Shown here: positions 15,792 through 26,301 of the stretch, one piece after another
Numbering within the stretch: position 1 is the stretch's first letter
How the letters are laid out: every line of letters begins with the position of its first letter
Assembly: GCF_016860525.1 (NCBI RefSeq)
Contig: NZ_BNEA01000015.1
Location: 1,426,001-1,490,000 of the forward strand
Length of the DNA stretch: 64,000 bases
Source of the DNA: Streptomyces rubradiris
Lineage (GTDB): Bacteria > Actinomycetota > Actinomycetes > Streptomycetales > Streptomycetaceae
Reading direction: 5' to 3'
The notes under the pieces: generated by a model
What the model saw: the letters and a program-made list of their open reading frames with translations, nothing else
Told to the model about the DNA's origin: nothing
Databases searched by the model: none
Translations under genes and position numbers: made by a program

Positions 15792-17156
15792 TCAGGCCGC
15801 CCGGCGGGTCAGGCCGCGGTGGGCGCGGACCAGGTCCGCGTACCGCCGGCCGCTGCCCTTGATCGTGCGGACCTGGGTGCGGTAGTCGACGTGTACCAGC
15901 CCGAACCGCTTGTCGTAGCCGTACGCCCACTCGAAGTTGTCCAGCAGGGACCAGGCGAAGTAGCCGGCCAGCGGTGCGCCCCGGCGCACGGCGGCGGCGC
16001 AGGCCGCGAGGTGGCGCTCCAGGTAGTCCTGGCGCTCGGGGTCCGCCACGCTGCCGTCGGGACGTACGACGTCCGGGAAGGCGGAGCCGTTCTCGGTGAC
16101 GTACAGGGTGCGGGCGCCGTACTCCTCGGCGAGCCGGAGCAGCAGCGTCTCGATGCCGGAGGCGTCGATCTCCCAGTCCATGCCGGTGCGCGGGACGCCC
16201 TCGCGCCGGACGGAACGGGCGTACGGCGCCGGCCCCCCGGGGTCGTCGGCCACGTACTGCGGGAAGTAGTAGTTCAGGCCGAGCCAGTCGAGCGGGGCCG
16301 CGATGGCCGCCAAGTCGGCGTCTTTCAGCGGCAGTTCGACACCGTAGGTGTCCACCATGTCGGCCGGGAAGCCGTGGCCGTGCACGGGGTCGAGCCACCA
16401 GCGGTTGACGTGGCCGTCGAGCCGGCGGGCCGCCGCCACGTCCTCGGGGCGGTCGGTGGCCGGGTGCACGGTGGAGAGGTTGTTGACGATCCCGACCCGG
16501 GCGCCGGGGGCGGCGGCGCGGATCGCCTGGGCGGCCAGGCCGTGGCCGAGGAGCAGATGGCAGGAGGCGCGGACGGCTGCGGTCAGGTCGGTCCAGCCGG
16601 GCGCCATCGTGCCTTCCAGGTGGCCGATCCAGGCCGAGCAGAGGGGCTCGTTGAGGGTGGTCCACAGGGTGACGCGGTCACCGAGGCGGCCGGCGACGAC
16701 GGAGGCGTACTCGGCGAACGCCCGCGCGGTGGCGCGCTCCGGCCAGCCGCCGCGGTCCTGGAGCACCTGGGGCAGGTCCCAGTGGTAGAGGGTGACGGAC
16801 GGGGTGATGCCCGCCTCCAGCAGATCGTCCACCAACTCGTCGTAGAACGCGAGGCCCTTGGGGTTCACCGGGCCGGTGCCGCCGGGGACCACCCGGGGCC
16901 AGGCCACGGAGAACCGGTAGGCGTTGACGCCGAGTTCCCGCATCAGGCCGATGTCCTCGCGCCGGCGGTGGTAGTGGTCGCAGGCGACATCGCCGTTGTC
17001 ACCGTTGGCGATCTTCCCCGGGGTGTGCGAGAAGGTGTCCCAGATCGAGGGCGAACGGCCGTCCTCGGCCACGGCTCCCTCGATCTGGTACGCCGCGGTG
17101 GCCGTGCCCCACAGAAAGTCGGGCGGGAAGGCGGCCAGGTCGATGGGTTCGGACAC
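15792..17156 (-). CDS. GH1 beta-glucosidase
   Basis: A 454-residue cytoplasmic family 1 glycoside hydrolase releasing terminal beta-linked glucose (or a related sugar) from imported oligosaccharides. The N-terminal signature [15 protein letters not shown] is complete. The acid/base glutamate is in TLNEPLC (Glu170) and the nucleophile in YVTENGSAF (Glu355); [13 protein letters not shown] closes the active site. No signal peptide. The GTG start has GAAGGGAC six bases upstream. It is the last gene of an operon with two ABC permeases and a solute-binding lipoprotein, the same plan as the Streptomyces ceb and other beta-glucoside systems: import, then hydrolysis inside the cell. Confidence 0.93.
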   Translation of the reverse strand: MSEPIDLAAFPPDFLWGTATAAYQIEGAVAEDGRSPSIWDTFSHTPGKIANGDNGDVACDHYHRRREDIGLMRELGVNAYRFSVAWPRVVPGGTGPVNPKGLAFYDELVDDLLEAGITPSVTLYHWDLPQVLQDRGGWPERATARAFAEYASVVAGRLGDRVTLWTTLNEPLCSAWIGHLEGTMAPGWTDLTAAVRASCHLLLGHGLAAQAIRAAAPGARVGIVNNLSTVHPATDRPEDVAAARRLDGHVNRWWLDPVHGHGFPADMVDTYGVELPLKDADLAAIAAPLDWLGLNYYFPQYVADDPGGPAPYARSVRREGVPRTGMDWEIDASGIETLLLRLAEEYGARTLYVTENGSAFPDVVRPDGSVADPERQDYLERHLAACAAAVRRGAPLAGYFAWSLLDNFEWAYGYDKRFGLVHVDYRTQVRTIKGSGRRYADLVRAHRGLTRRAA

Positions 17157-17185
17157 GGAAGTCCCTTCGGGATCAGGGGTGGGGG

Positions 17186-18101
17186 TCACTTGACGGCGCC
17201 CGCCGTCAGGCCCGCGACGAGATAGCGCTGGAGCAGCAGGAACCCGGCCACCACGGGCACGCTGACGACCAGCGAGGCGGCCATGATCTGGTTCCAGTAG
17301 ACGTCGTTGAGGGTGGAGTAGGCCTGGAGGCCGACGGCGAGGGTGCGGGTGGTGTCGTTGGTCATGACCGACGCGAAGAGCACCTCGCCCCAGGCGGTCA
17401 TGAAGGAGTAGACGGCGACCGCGACGATGCCGGGGCTCGCGGCCGGCACGACGATCCGCAGCAGCGCCTTCAGCGGGCCACAGCCGTCCACCAGGGCCGC
17501 CTCGTCCAGGTCGCGCGGCACCGAGTCGAAGTACCCGATCAGCATCCAGATGGAGAACGGCAGCGAGAAGGTGAGGTAGGTCAGGATCAGCCCGCCGCGT
17601 GAGCCGAACAGGGCGATGCCGGTGGCGTTGCCGATGTTGACGTAGAGCAGGAACAGCGGGAGCAGGAAGAGGATGCCGGGGAACATCTGCGTCGACAGCA
17701 CGGTCACCGTGAAGACGCGTTTGCCGCGGAAGTCGTGGCGGCTGACGGCGTAGGCCGCGAACACGGCGATGACGACCGAGCAGACGGTCGCCGCGCCCGC
17801 CACGATCAGCGAGTTCACGAAGTACCGCGCGAGCGGGACCGTCGACCAGATGTCGATGTACGGGCGGACGGTCAGCCCGCTGGGCAGCCAGCGGAACTCG
17901 CCGGTGACGTCCGCGAGCGGCTTCAGCGAACTGGAGACCATGACGTACACCGGGACCAGCACGAACCCGGCGAGCAGGGTGAGGAAGACCCGCCGGAGCC
18001 ACAGGAACGAGCGCGCCGGTGCCATGGGCGAGCGGGTGGGTGTCCCCGGCGCACGGAGGGCGGTCGCCGGCGTACGGCTGGGGGACGCCGGTGTGCGGGT
18101 G

Positions 18102-18109
<8 letters not shown>
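17186..18109 (-). CDS. sugar ABC transporter permease (MalG-like)
   Basis: A 307-residue inner-membrane permease of the carbohydrate CUT1 type with about six hydrophobic helices after a proline/threonine-rich cytoplasmic N-terminus. The coupling loop that contacts the ATPase is [20 protein letters not shown]. It overlaps the preceding permease gene by 8 bp and precedes the beta-glucosidase by 29 bp. No ATPase gene is in the operon; in Streptomyces the shared ATPase MsiK usually energises such transporters (family knowledge). Confidence 0.92.
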
Positions 18110-19096
<987 letters not shown>

Positions 19097-19100
<4 letters not shown>

Positions 19101-20413
19101 GCCGCCGGCATCTGCTGCTGGGCCTTGCGCAGCTTGGCCTCCACCGAGCCGGCGGTCACCGGCCGCCCGGCGGCGGCGTCGGCGAACAGCTCCTTGACGG
19201 CCGTACCGACCGTCGTCTCGAACTGCGACTCGGAGGGGACCTGCGGCAGCGCGGCGGCGCTGGTGGCCAGGGTGTTCTTCAGTACCGCGGTGTCCGGGGC
19301 GGCGAACGCGGGGTCCGCTTGCGCGGACTTGACCGGCGGGATGGCGCTGTAGGCCTTGTTGAGGATCTTCTGCTCCTCGTCGGACGTCATGAACTTCACG
19401 AACCGCTTGGCGCCGTCAAGGTTGTCGGTGTTCTTGAAGACGGCCATGTTGATGCCCATGACCGGGGAGTTGACCTGGGTGCCGCCGCCGGGCGTGCCCG
19501 AGATCACCGGCACGGGCGCGATGCCGTAGGCGTCCTCGCTCATCCCCTGGGACTTGAGGTTGGCGGAGGCGGTCTGCCACAGCAGCATGGCCTGCTTGCC
19601 CTTGGCGAAGTCGCTGACGGACTGGTTCTGCGCGTACTCGGCGTCTCCGGCCGGGATGACCTTGTCCTTGGCCATCAGGTCGACGTAGCTCTTGACCGCG
19701 TCGACCACCTTGGGGTTGGTGAAGTCGGGCTTGCCGTCGGCGGTGAAGAAGTCGGCGCCGCGCTGCTTGGCGAAGACGAAGGCGTGGTGGATGTTCTCCG
19801 ACAGGTTCGAACCCTCGGCGCCCAGCGGGGACTTGCCCTCGGCCTTGATCTTCCTGCCAGCCTCGACGAGTTCGGCCCAGGTGGCCGGGGGCTTGGAGAT
19901 GCCGGCCTCGGCGAAGATCTTCTTGTTGTAGTAGAGGGCGTACGCCATCGAGTACAGCGGGACCGCGGCCGGGTCCTCGCCCCGGGCTCCGGTCGAGCCG
20001 AGCGCGGTCTCGGCGAACCGGTCCCGGCCGCCGATCGCAGCGAAGTTCTTCTCGTCCCAGGGCAGTAGCGCGCCGGTCGCCTGGAGGGAGGCGCTCCAGG
20101 TGTTGCCGATGTTCAGCACGTCCGGGCCCTGGCCCGAGGTGGTGGCGGTCAGGATGCGGTTGAGCAGGTCCGACCAGGGTACGACCTCCAACTTCACCTT
20201 GATCCCCGTCTGTTGCTCGAACTTGTCCAGCTCGGGCCGGAGCACCTTCTTGTCCGCCTCGATGCTGGCCCCCTGGTTGGACGCCCAGTACGTCAGCGTC
20301 TTCGGCGAGTCGTTGGACCCACCGCCGGTGGCCGACCCGCCTCCGCAGGCCGTGACCGCGAGGGCGAGTGACAGGGTGACGGCGCCTACGGCCGCGGCTC
20401 GGATGCTGCGCAT
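19097..20413 (-). CDS. sugar-binding lipoprotein of ABC importer
   Basis: A family 1 (maltose/oligosaccharide type) solute-binding protein of about 438 residues, exported and lipid-anchored. The signal peptide MRSIRAAAVGAVTLSLALA leads to the lipobox VTAC (Cys23). Typical segments are LTYWASNQGAS, VVPWSDLLNRILTATTSGQG and PDVLNIGNTWSASLQATGAL. The ATG at 20413 gives a standard signal peptide and has AAGGGA about 11 bases upstream; another ATG at 20446 is in frame and places an A/T-rich operator on the start. First gene of the import/hydrolysis operon; ligand probably a beta-glucoside or other short oligosaccharide given the GH1 gene. Confidence 0.9.
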
Positions 20414-20446
20414 GCGTCCCGGTGTCCCTTCGGGGATTGCACTCAT

Positions 20447-20471
20447 GACTTAATTTAGGACGTGAGTTAAT
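20447..20471. promoter_or_regulatory. AT-rich operator/promoter of the sugar operon
   Basis: GACTTAAT and GAGTTAAT form near-identical direct repeats 17 bp apart, with TTTAGGACG between them, and TTAA occurs at both ends. Strikingly AT-rich for this genome. It is not the TGGGAGCGCTCCCA CebR box, so a different regulator (for example a ROK or LacI protein encoded elsewhere) is expected. Confidence 0.5.
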
Positions 20472-20611
20472 CCGCCGGGAGGGCGATCGTCAAGGGATTC
20501 GACAGGTGATCGTCGGGGAAGGCGGCCCACCGGACGGCCCGCGCCGGGCCGACCGGTGGGCCACCGGGCCTGGCAGGGTGCCGGGCTCCGGTCCAGAAGG
20601 TACGGGGGCGG

Positions 20612-20772
20612 CCCGGCGAGGCGTTGGCGGGCGGCCTGGCGAGGCATTGGCGGGCGCCCTGGCGAGGCGTTGGTGGGCGCCCTGGCGAGGCGTTGGCGGC
20701 CGGCCCGGTGGGGTATCGACGGCCGGGCCGGCGAGGTATCGGCGGCCGGGCCGGCGAGGTATCGGCGGGCAC
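20612..20772. repeat. 23-bp tandem array, seven units
   Basis: Seven consecutive 23-bp units with no spacer. The first four follow CCTGGCGAGGCGTTGGCGGG plus three bases; the last three follow GCCGGCGAGGTATCGGCGG plus four bases. The two sub-families suggest duplication in blocks. Confidence 0.85.
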
Positions 20773-20856
20773 ATGCCGGCTGCCGGCCCGCGTGATACCG
20801 GCACCGCCCGGCGCAGCTCGATGCCGGCGGCCGGCCATACGATCCCGGTACCCCGG

Positions 20857-20944
20857 CCCGGCGCAATGCCCTCGTCCAGTCCGCGCAAGCCCACAACAAG
20901 CCCGGCGCAATGCCCTCGTCCAGTCCGCGCAAGCCCACAACAAG
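20857..20944. repeat. exact 44-bp tandem duplication
   Basis: Two identical 44-bp copies, starting CCCGGCGCAATGCCCTCGTC and ending CCCACAACAAG, with a third partial copy beginning at 20945. Perfect identity implies a recent event or active homogenisation. Confidence 0.9.
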
Positions 20945-21133
20945 CCCGGCGCGACATCGGCGTCCAGCACGACACGGCACCCGCGGTCGGCCCAGCGAGT
21001 CCCCCCACCCGACCCGGCGTAAGGCCGCGCCCGGCCCGACGCAGTCCCGGCGCCCGGCCGGGCGTGATCCCCACGCCCGGCCCGGCACGATGCACGATGT
21101 CGACGCCCCCGCGCCCCGGCGTCCGCCGACCGG

Positions 21134-22348
21134 TCAGGCCTCGCGTACCGCTTCCCGCAGACCGGCCGGCTCTGCCCCGGCCTCTGACGCCACTTCGCCC
21201 ATGCCGGCCGACGTACCGCCGTTGCGGCCGAGTTCGGGCAGGACGGTGAGCAGTCCTACGGCGGCGAGGCCGGCGCCGAGCCAGAGCGGGGCACGCAGGC
21301 TCCACAGGTCGATGGCGACGGCACCGAGGGACGAGCCGAGGATGACGCCGAGCGTGATGAAGGAGGAGTGGACGGTGTTGACCAGCGGCCCGGCGTTGCC
21401 CGCGCGCTGCACCCGGGTGACCATGGCCGGGTTCATGGTGACGCCCACCAGGCCGACCCCCAGCATGCAGACCACGGCGGGGGCGGGCACACCGGCGAAG
21501 ACCGCGAAGCCGGTCAGGAAGAGCAGGCTGAGCGCCAGGCCGATGGCGAGGACCGGCAGGGTGTACCGGTCGGCGAACCGCCCGACGACCGTGTTGCCGA
21601 TGACGGTGGCGGCGCCGTAGGCGATCAGCAGCAGCGGGACGGTGCCCGCGGAGAAGCCGGTGAGACCGGTGAGGATGGGGTTGAAGTAGCTGAAGGCGGA
21701 GAAGGTGGCGCCGATGATCAGCGTGCTGGTGATCAGCGCCAGCCACAGCCGGGGCCGGGCGAAGACACCGGCCTCGGCGCGCAGACCCCCGCTCGGGGCG
21801 GCGGCCAGGCGCGGCACACCGGCCGCTGTGGCCGCGGCGGCGGCCAGGGCGAGCACCGAGACGGCCCAGAACGCGGCGCGCCAGCCGAGCCGTTCGCCGA
21901 TCAGGGTGGACAGCGGAAGCCCGAGCAGGGTGCCGAGCATCAGCCCGTTCATGGCCACGGCGATGGCCCGCCCCCGTATCTCGGGCCGAGTGAGCCGGGC
22001 GCACAGCGAGATGGCGACGCCGAAGAAGGCCTGGGAGGCGACGCCGGTCACGATCCGGGCGACGAGCATGGTGCCGTAGCCGGTCGCGGTGGCGGCGAGG
22101 ACGTTGCCGGCCAGGAAGACGGCGAACAGCACCAGGAGGGCGGTGCGGGGCGGGAGTTTCATCACCGCCACGGTGAGCACCGGGCCGCCGAGGGCCATGG
22201 CGGCGGCGAACGCGGTGATGAGGTAGCCGATCTGCGGAACGGTGGCGTGCAGGCCGGCGGCCATCTGCGGCATCAGGCCGGCGACCGCGAACTCGCTGGT
22301 CACCATGGCGAAGATGCCGAGCGCCAGGACGTAGACGGCACGGGGCAC
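21134..22348 (-). CDS. MFS transporter, DHA1 drug-efflux type
   Basis: A 404-residue inner-membrane exporter with about 12 helices, close to the Cmx/CmlA and AraJ-like proteins of actinomycetes. Signatures: FAMVTSEFAVAGLMPQM in the first helix, QIGYLITAFAAAMALGGP in the second, and the loop motif in ARLTRPEIRGRAIAV. The GTG start has AAGGAG eight bases upstream. It lies downstream of a TetR gene on the same strand; both carry the same TTTTGGACC-type element in their promoters, so the TetR protein probably represses this pump and itself. Substrate unknown. Confidence 0.88.
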   Translation of the reverse strand: MPRAVYVLALGIFAMVTSEFAVAGLMPQMAAGLHATVPQIGYLITAFAAAMALGGPVLTVAVMKLPPRTALLVLFAVFLAGNVLAATATGYGTMLVARIVTGVASQAFFGVAISLCARLTRPEIRGRAIAVAMNGLMLGTLLGLPLSTLIGERLGWRAAFWAVSVLALAAAAATAAGVPRLAAAPSGGLRAEAGVFARPRLWLALITSTLIIGATFSAFSYFNPILTGLTGFSAGTVPLLLIAYGAATVIGNTVVGRFADRYTLPVLAIGLALSLLFLTGFAVFAGVPAPAVVCMLGVGLVGVTMNPAMVTRVQRAGNAGPLVNTVHSSFITLGVILGSSLGAVAIDLWSLRAPLWLGAGLAAVGLLTVLPELGRNGGTSAGMGEVASEAGAEPAGLREAVREA

Positions 22349-22407
22349 GGCGGTTACTCCTTCGAATGTGAACCCGCACTGGGTCGGCGGGAGGACTGGT
22401 TACGTAA

Positions 22408-22423
22408 TGACCTGTCCAAAACG
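22408..22423. promoter_or_regulatory. TetR-type half operator upstream of MFS gene
   Basis: On the minus strand CGTTTTGGACAGGTCA, sharing TTTTGGAC with the site in front of the TetR gene at 23177. Confidence 0.5.
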
Positions 22424-22453
22424 AGGACGCGAGAGATCGTCACAGACAAGAAG

Positions 22454-22475
22454 TTTTGGATGGGTCGGTTCAAAA
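22454..22475. promoter_or_regulatory. TetR-type imperfect palindrome upstream of MFS gene
   Basis: Arms TTTTGGA and TTCAAAA with GGGTCGG between them; on the minus strand it reads TTTTGAACCGACCCA, matching TTTTTGGACCGACCA in front of the TetR gene. Lies between the MFS start and the TetR stop. Confidence 0.55.
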
Positions 22476-22566
22476 TTTGGTCAGCAGCGAGGCCCACGAC
22501 GCGCCACGGCCCTCCCCACCGACCCGGCAGGCGCGACCGGCAGTCAGCCGGAGCCGGCCAGTCAGG

Positions 22567-23163
22567 TCAGGCGGTGAGCGCGTCGAGGGCGATCGCGACG
22601 ACGGCGTCCAGCGCGGCCCGGTCGGCACCGCCCTGGGCGGAGACACGCAGGCCCGCGATGGTGGCGTTGAGGAACCGGGCCAGGTCGCCCGTGTCCCGGG
22701 AGGAAGTGATGCTGCCGTCACGCCGGCCGGCCTCGACGGCGGCACGCAGCATGTCCAGCCGATGGGCGGTGTCGCGTTCCAGCATCCCGGCCGCGACGGC
22801 GTCACGCCCGGCGAGCTCGATGGTGGTGTTCACGCCGAGACATCCCAGGCTGCGGCCGGTGGGCCGGTTCTCGGCGTCACCGTCGAGCACCCGGGCGAAC
22901 AGGGCACGGATCCGGTCGGCACCACTGAGTTCCGGATCCTCCAGAACGGCCGCCTGACCCGCGTTCATGGTGGTCATATAGCGGTGCAGGACACGCTGGA
23001 ACAGGGCGTGCTTGCTCTTGAAGGTGTTGTAGATGCTGCTGCGCCCCAGTCCGGTGGCGGCACACAGATCCTCGGTGGAGGTGGCCTCGTACCCCTTCCG
23101 CCAGAAGGTCCGCATCGCCGCGTCCAGAGCCTGCTCTTCGTCGAACGTCCTCGGTCGGGCCAT
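22567..23163 (-). CDS. TetR family regulator of the adjacent MFS pump
   Basis: A 198-residue repressor. The DNA-binding domain spans residues ~5-52 (MARPRTFDEEQALDAAMRTF then TSTEDLCAATGLGRSSIYNTF). The ligand domain has the GCLGVNTTIELAGRD segment common in regulators of drug and solvent exporters. The start at 23163 is fixed by the family N-terminus. Three related operator-like sites, one in its own promoter and two in front of the MFS gene, fit autoregulation and control of the pump. Confidence 0.88.
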   Translation of the reverse strand: MARPRTFDEEQALDAAMRTFWRKGYEATSTEDLCAATGLGRSSIYNTFKSKHALFQRVLHRYMTTMNAGQAAVLEDPELSGADRIRALFARVLDGDAENRPTGRSLGCLGVNTTIELAGRDAVAAGMLERDTAHRLDMLRAAVEAGRRDGSITSSRDTGDLARFLNATIAGLRVSAQGGADRAALDAVVAIALDALTA

Positions 23164-23176
23164 ACGCAGAGACTAC

Positions 23177-23194
23177 GTTTTTGGACCGACCATT
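23177..23194. promoter_or_regulatory. TetR-type operator in the tetR promoter
   Basis: TTTTTGGACCGACCATT about 15 bp upstream of the TetR start codon; shares TTTTGGACCGACC with the sites before the MFS gene. Confidence 0.55.
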
Positions 23195-23270
23195 GCAATA
23201 CGGCACCCCATCCCCCGCCTGCGGCTCCCCCGACTCATCCCATCGCTCCGCCACGACCCCTACGGAAGAC

Positions 23271-23804
23271 TCACCGGTACGACTTCGACGGAGTCGCCTC
23301 CCACACCCGGTCCAGGAAATCGTCCCAAGTGCCGTCGCGGTCGTAACTGGCGGCGCGACAACCTCGGGACATGGGCGCCGCAGCGCTATGGAGCCAGGGA
23401 GCGTCCACGATCCGGGCTATGGCGTGACCGCAGTACCGGCACTCCGTGTGGCTCATCAACTCGCTCGTCGGGCGATCGAGTTGGGCGGTACGGTCCGCCG
23501 CCTCCTCCCTGATGCCCCGCAGCACCTCCTCGGCGGTGGCAACCCCCGCCGAATCGATGAGGTCGCGCACGAGCGCCGCCGCCTCGATGGCGATGCCGGC
23601 CCGCCGTGCGGCATCGACCAGGCTCCGCGCGCCATCGCGGCCGGGCGATTTGCGCACCGCCCGCTCCGCCAACGCGATCGACGGACGGTCCGACAGGGGC
23701 AGCCCGTCATCGCCGGCCTGTCGCTGCGCACCCCCGCCCCTCAGGCGCCTGCGGGCCACTTCGAAGGCCCATGCCTCGGTGGACGTCTTCTTGGCGGAGA
23801 CCAA
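23271..23804 (-). CDS. hypothetical protein with C-terminal CxxC pair
   Basis: About 177 residues, not recognised. The middle is helical and charged (SIALAERAVRKSPG, VRDLIDSAGVATAEEVLRGI), and the end carries CRYCGHAI, which may be half of a zinc ribbon, before WDDFLDRVWEATP. The start is doubtful: TTG at 23804 is only one option, and the frame stays open to 23942 with more cysteines. It sits between the TetR/MFS unit and the wrecked integrative element and may itself be a truncated passenger gene. The 160 bp between it and the TPR remnant hold a short frame with VMDAVLGGLRTGCGQ that looks like the end of another lost gene. Confidence 0.4.
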   Translation of the reverse strand: MVSAKKTSTEAWAFEVARRRLRGGGAQRQAGDDGLPLSDRPSIALAERAVRKSPGRDGARSLVDAARRAGIAIEAAALVRDLIDSAGVATAEEVLRGIREEAADRTAQLDRPTSELMSHTECRYCGHAIARIVDAPWLHSAAAPMSRGCRAASYDRDGTWDDFLDRVWEATPSKSYR

Positions 23805-23963
23805 GAAGGCCTGATCTCCCTCTAGGCAGCCTGACCTGCACTTCCACAGGTCGCACCGCTTAGCTGTCCGCACCCGGTCCGCAGTCCGCCGAGCACGGCG
23901 TCCATGACGGCCCGGGTGCGATCCTCTTCCCCGGGCCCCCAAGGAGGAACATCACCGGCAGCA

Positions 23964-25610
23964 CTACTGTGGGTCTGCTGCAGCCCGACCTCTCCAGTAC
24001 TGCATCTCACAAAATGCATCAAAGGTGACAGGATGAAGCGGCCCTAGGACACGGAACATGTCGGCCAGCAACTCCTCGTATGCGCTGGCAGCGCCTGCCG
24101 CATCCCCCGCCTGGCCCTGCAGCGCAGCCAAGGCATAGCGGGTGGCCAGGGTGTCTGGGTGGTCGGCGCCGAGAATCCGCAGTCGGTCGGCGAGGAGATC
24201 CATCTGAGCGATACGCGCTCCTGAGGCGTCCCCGGACTCCCCTCGGAAGCCGACGAGATTGGCACGGGTCGCAAGAGTGCTCGGATGATCAGCCCCTAGG
24301 ACCCGCGACTGATGGTCAAGCAGGTCTTCGTACGCGGCGATAGCAGCAGCCACATCGCCCGCTTGCCCGCGCCTTCCGGCAAGATTGTTGCGGGTCGCAA
24401 GCGTATCCGGATGATCAGGGCCGAGCACCCGCAGTTGATCAGCCAAGAGTTCCTCGGTGGCCGCGATTGCACCCTGTAGGTCGCCCACCTCCCCCCGCCA
24501 GCCGGCGAGGTTGCTGCGCGTGGCTAGTGTGTCGGGGTGGTCGGGCCCAAGCACCCGGAGTCGATCAGCCAGCAACTGCTCGTAGGCGGATACCGCACCA
24601 ACACTGTCTCCCGCCTCACCTTGAACCGCTGCGAGATCACTGCGTGAATTAAGGGTATCCCTGTGGTCAGGGCCAAGCACTCGCAGCCGATCAGCCAGTA
24701 GATCTGCATACGCGCTGCGAGACGTCTCCAAGTCACCCATCTTGGCTCGCCAGAACGCAAGGTTGCCGCGGGTGGCGAGAGTGCGGGGATGGTCAGGTCC
24801 CAGCACATTCTGACATTCCACCAGCAGCTCTTCGAAAGCCGCGGCCGCCCCCGCCGCGTCACCGGCGTACCCCCGCATCGCAGCAAGGTTGTTTCGAGTG
24901 GCAAGTACGCCTGGATGATCAGGACCAAGTACTCGTAGTTGATCACTGAGCAGTTCCTGGTAGGCAGCAACAGCACCAGCAACATCCCCCAAATCACCCC
25001 GCCATCCAGCGGCATTGCCCCGACTGGCGAAGGTCCAGGGATGGTCGGGCCCGAGCACTCGCACCTGGTCAACCAACAGTTCCTCTGTTGCGGCAAGAGC
25101 ACCCGCCACGTCGCCCATCTCCCCCCGCCAGTAAGCCACTTCATTGCGGGCAGTAAGGGTGTCAGGGTGGTCACGACCCAACTTGCTGTGAGCATCGACA
25201 GCCAGGGATGCGAAATACGCAACAGCGCCATCAACTTCACCCGACTCTCCTCGGCTTCGACCCAATCGAAATAGCATAGGGTGAGCAGTCCCCTGCCAAA
25301 GATATTCACCGTCACGATCAATCAATGCGCCTGCATTTGCACGCAAAAGCAATGAGAGGGTGGCGTCACGCTCGACATCCGGCCAAATCTCCATCAAGGA
25401 TTCAGCGCCCGAAGAAACCAGTTCAGTCAAATGATCCTGTGTTTCTTCGTTTTCACGGACGGCTCGCTGAATCAGCTGGTGAACGCGGACAGTACCGCTA
25501 GCCGGGTCATCGTCCAATACGTTCAGTCGATGCAAGATCCGAAGGGCATTCGCCAGCGCAAGGGAGATATCCCACACCGCATTGATAGTCCGAGTTTGCG
25601 TGTCCGGCAA
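23964..25610 (-). pseudogene. truncated NB-ARC/TPR protein (FxsT-like)
   Basis: 548 codons of tetratricopeptide repeats of the 42-residue type in which nearly every unit contains VLGPDHPDTLATRNNLA. In actinomycetes such arrays form the C-terminus of large NB-ARC ATPases, some in FxSxx-COOH peptide systems. Here the ATPase domain is lost. The first residues, AVWDISLALAN, correspond to the end of that domain and then jump directly to LRILHRLNVLDDD and VHQLIQRAVRE, so an internal segment is also deleted. The frame begins at no credible start codon, right where an integrase fragment starts on the other strand. Codon use is visibly less GC-rich than in neighbouring genes. Probably non-functional; translation from an internal start cannot be excluded. 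Confidence 0.7.
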
Positions 25611-25618
25611 CCCGCCAA

Positions 25619-26212
25619 CCTCCGCTGTGGACCGTCTACGCCGGCACCGGAGTGCGGCGCAGTGAAGTCCTGGGTATGAAGTGGTCCCTCATCAACTGGG
25701 CTGAGGGCTCCATCGAACCGGGCTGGGTCGTGGTCGAGGAAGGCAACACCTACCGGCTGCGGAAACTGACCAAAGACGGTGACGCCAACGCCGTGATCTA
25801 CGTGGATCAGTCCGTGATAAACGTCCTCAAGTGGCGGAAGGAGCGCCAGGACGCCGAACGCGAACGACTCGGCTCCGCGTGGACGGGATCATGACCTGGT
25901 GTTCGCCCGCGACGGCTTCACGCTCTACCGGGGCGAGGCAGGCGGGCCCCAGGACCCCGAGAGGTCTCGGCACGGTGGCGCACCCTCCGGAACCGGCTGC
26001 ACCTGCCGGACGACTTCCGCATCCACGACCGGAGGCACAGCAAGGTCACGAACGATCTGGAGGCCGGGGAGAACCCCGTAGAGGTTTCCGCGAACGTCCG
26101 GCACCACTCGCTGGGCTACACCATGGCCCGCTACGGCCACTCACGTAAGAACGGAGCCCGGAAGCTCGCCGCCTCCGGAGCCAACAGGCTCGGCCTGTCA
26201 TCCCTGGTCTGA
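25619..26212 (+). pseudogene. tyrosine integrase remnant (C-terminal catalytic domain, two frameshifts)
   Basis: Catalytic half of a phage/AICE-type tyrosine recombinase. It opens with WTVYAGTGVRRSEVLGMKWS (the first catalytic arginine), continues in frame to ERLGSAWT, gains one base near 25887, continues as DHDLVFARDGFTLYRGEAGG, loses one base near 25960, and then returns to frame with RIHDRRHSKVTNDLEAG (H-x-x-R-H) and HHSLGYTMARYGHSRK (nucleophile tyrosine). The core-binding N-terminal domain is absent. Two compensating shifts and the 5' truncation make it inactive. It ends 90 bp from tRNA-Leu, the kind of gene such integrases use as attachment site. Confidence 0.82.
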
Positions 26213-26271
26213 CCAGGCAACTCTCTGGGCTGTTGGTCACGTGGTCGGTCACGCTGCCGCCCAGAAATGCA

Positions 26272-26298
26272 GAAGACCCCTGATGAACAGGGGTCTTC
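26272..26298. terminator. perfect hairpin between integrase remnant and tRNA-Leu
   Basis: Stem GAAGACCCCTG with its exact complement (11 bp) and a five-base loop, lying immediately 3' of the tRNA on its transcribed strand. Likely tRNA transcription terminator. Confidence 0.8.
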
Positions 26299-26301
26299 CA
26301 C

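Larger units (their letters stand above)
20472..21133. other. 662-bp non-coding repeat-rich gap
   Basis: No frame on either strand gives a credible protein: all long frames here are proline/arginine/glycine-rich and owe their length to GC content. The gap is built from degenerate copies of GCCCGGC-containing units. It includes a 23-bp tandem array, an exact 44-bp duplication, and further loose copies (TCCCGGCGCCC, CGCCCGGCCC) up to the end of the MFS gene. Confidence 0.7.

Noticed and set aside
20857..20944. 44-bp duplicate considered as a CRISPR fragment
   Set aside because: The two copies are directly adjacent with no spacer, are not palindromic, and no cas gene is seen.
20506..21249. Proline/arginine-rich frames over the repeat region as a possible secreted or repeat protein
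   Set aside because: Several overlapping frames are all open, none has a ribosome binding site or signal peptide, and the repeats (23 and 44 bp) are not multiples of three, so any frame changes from unit to unit.
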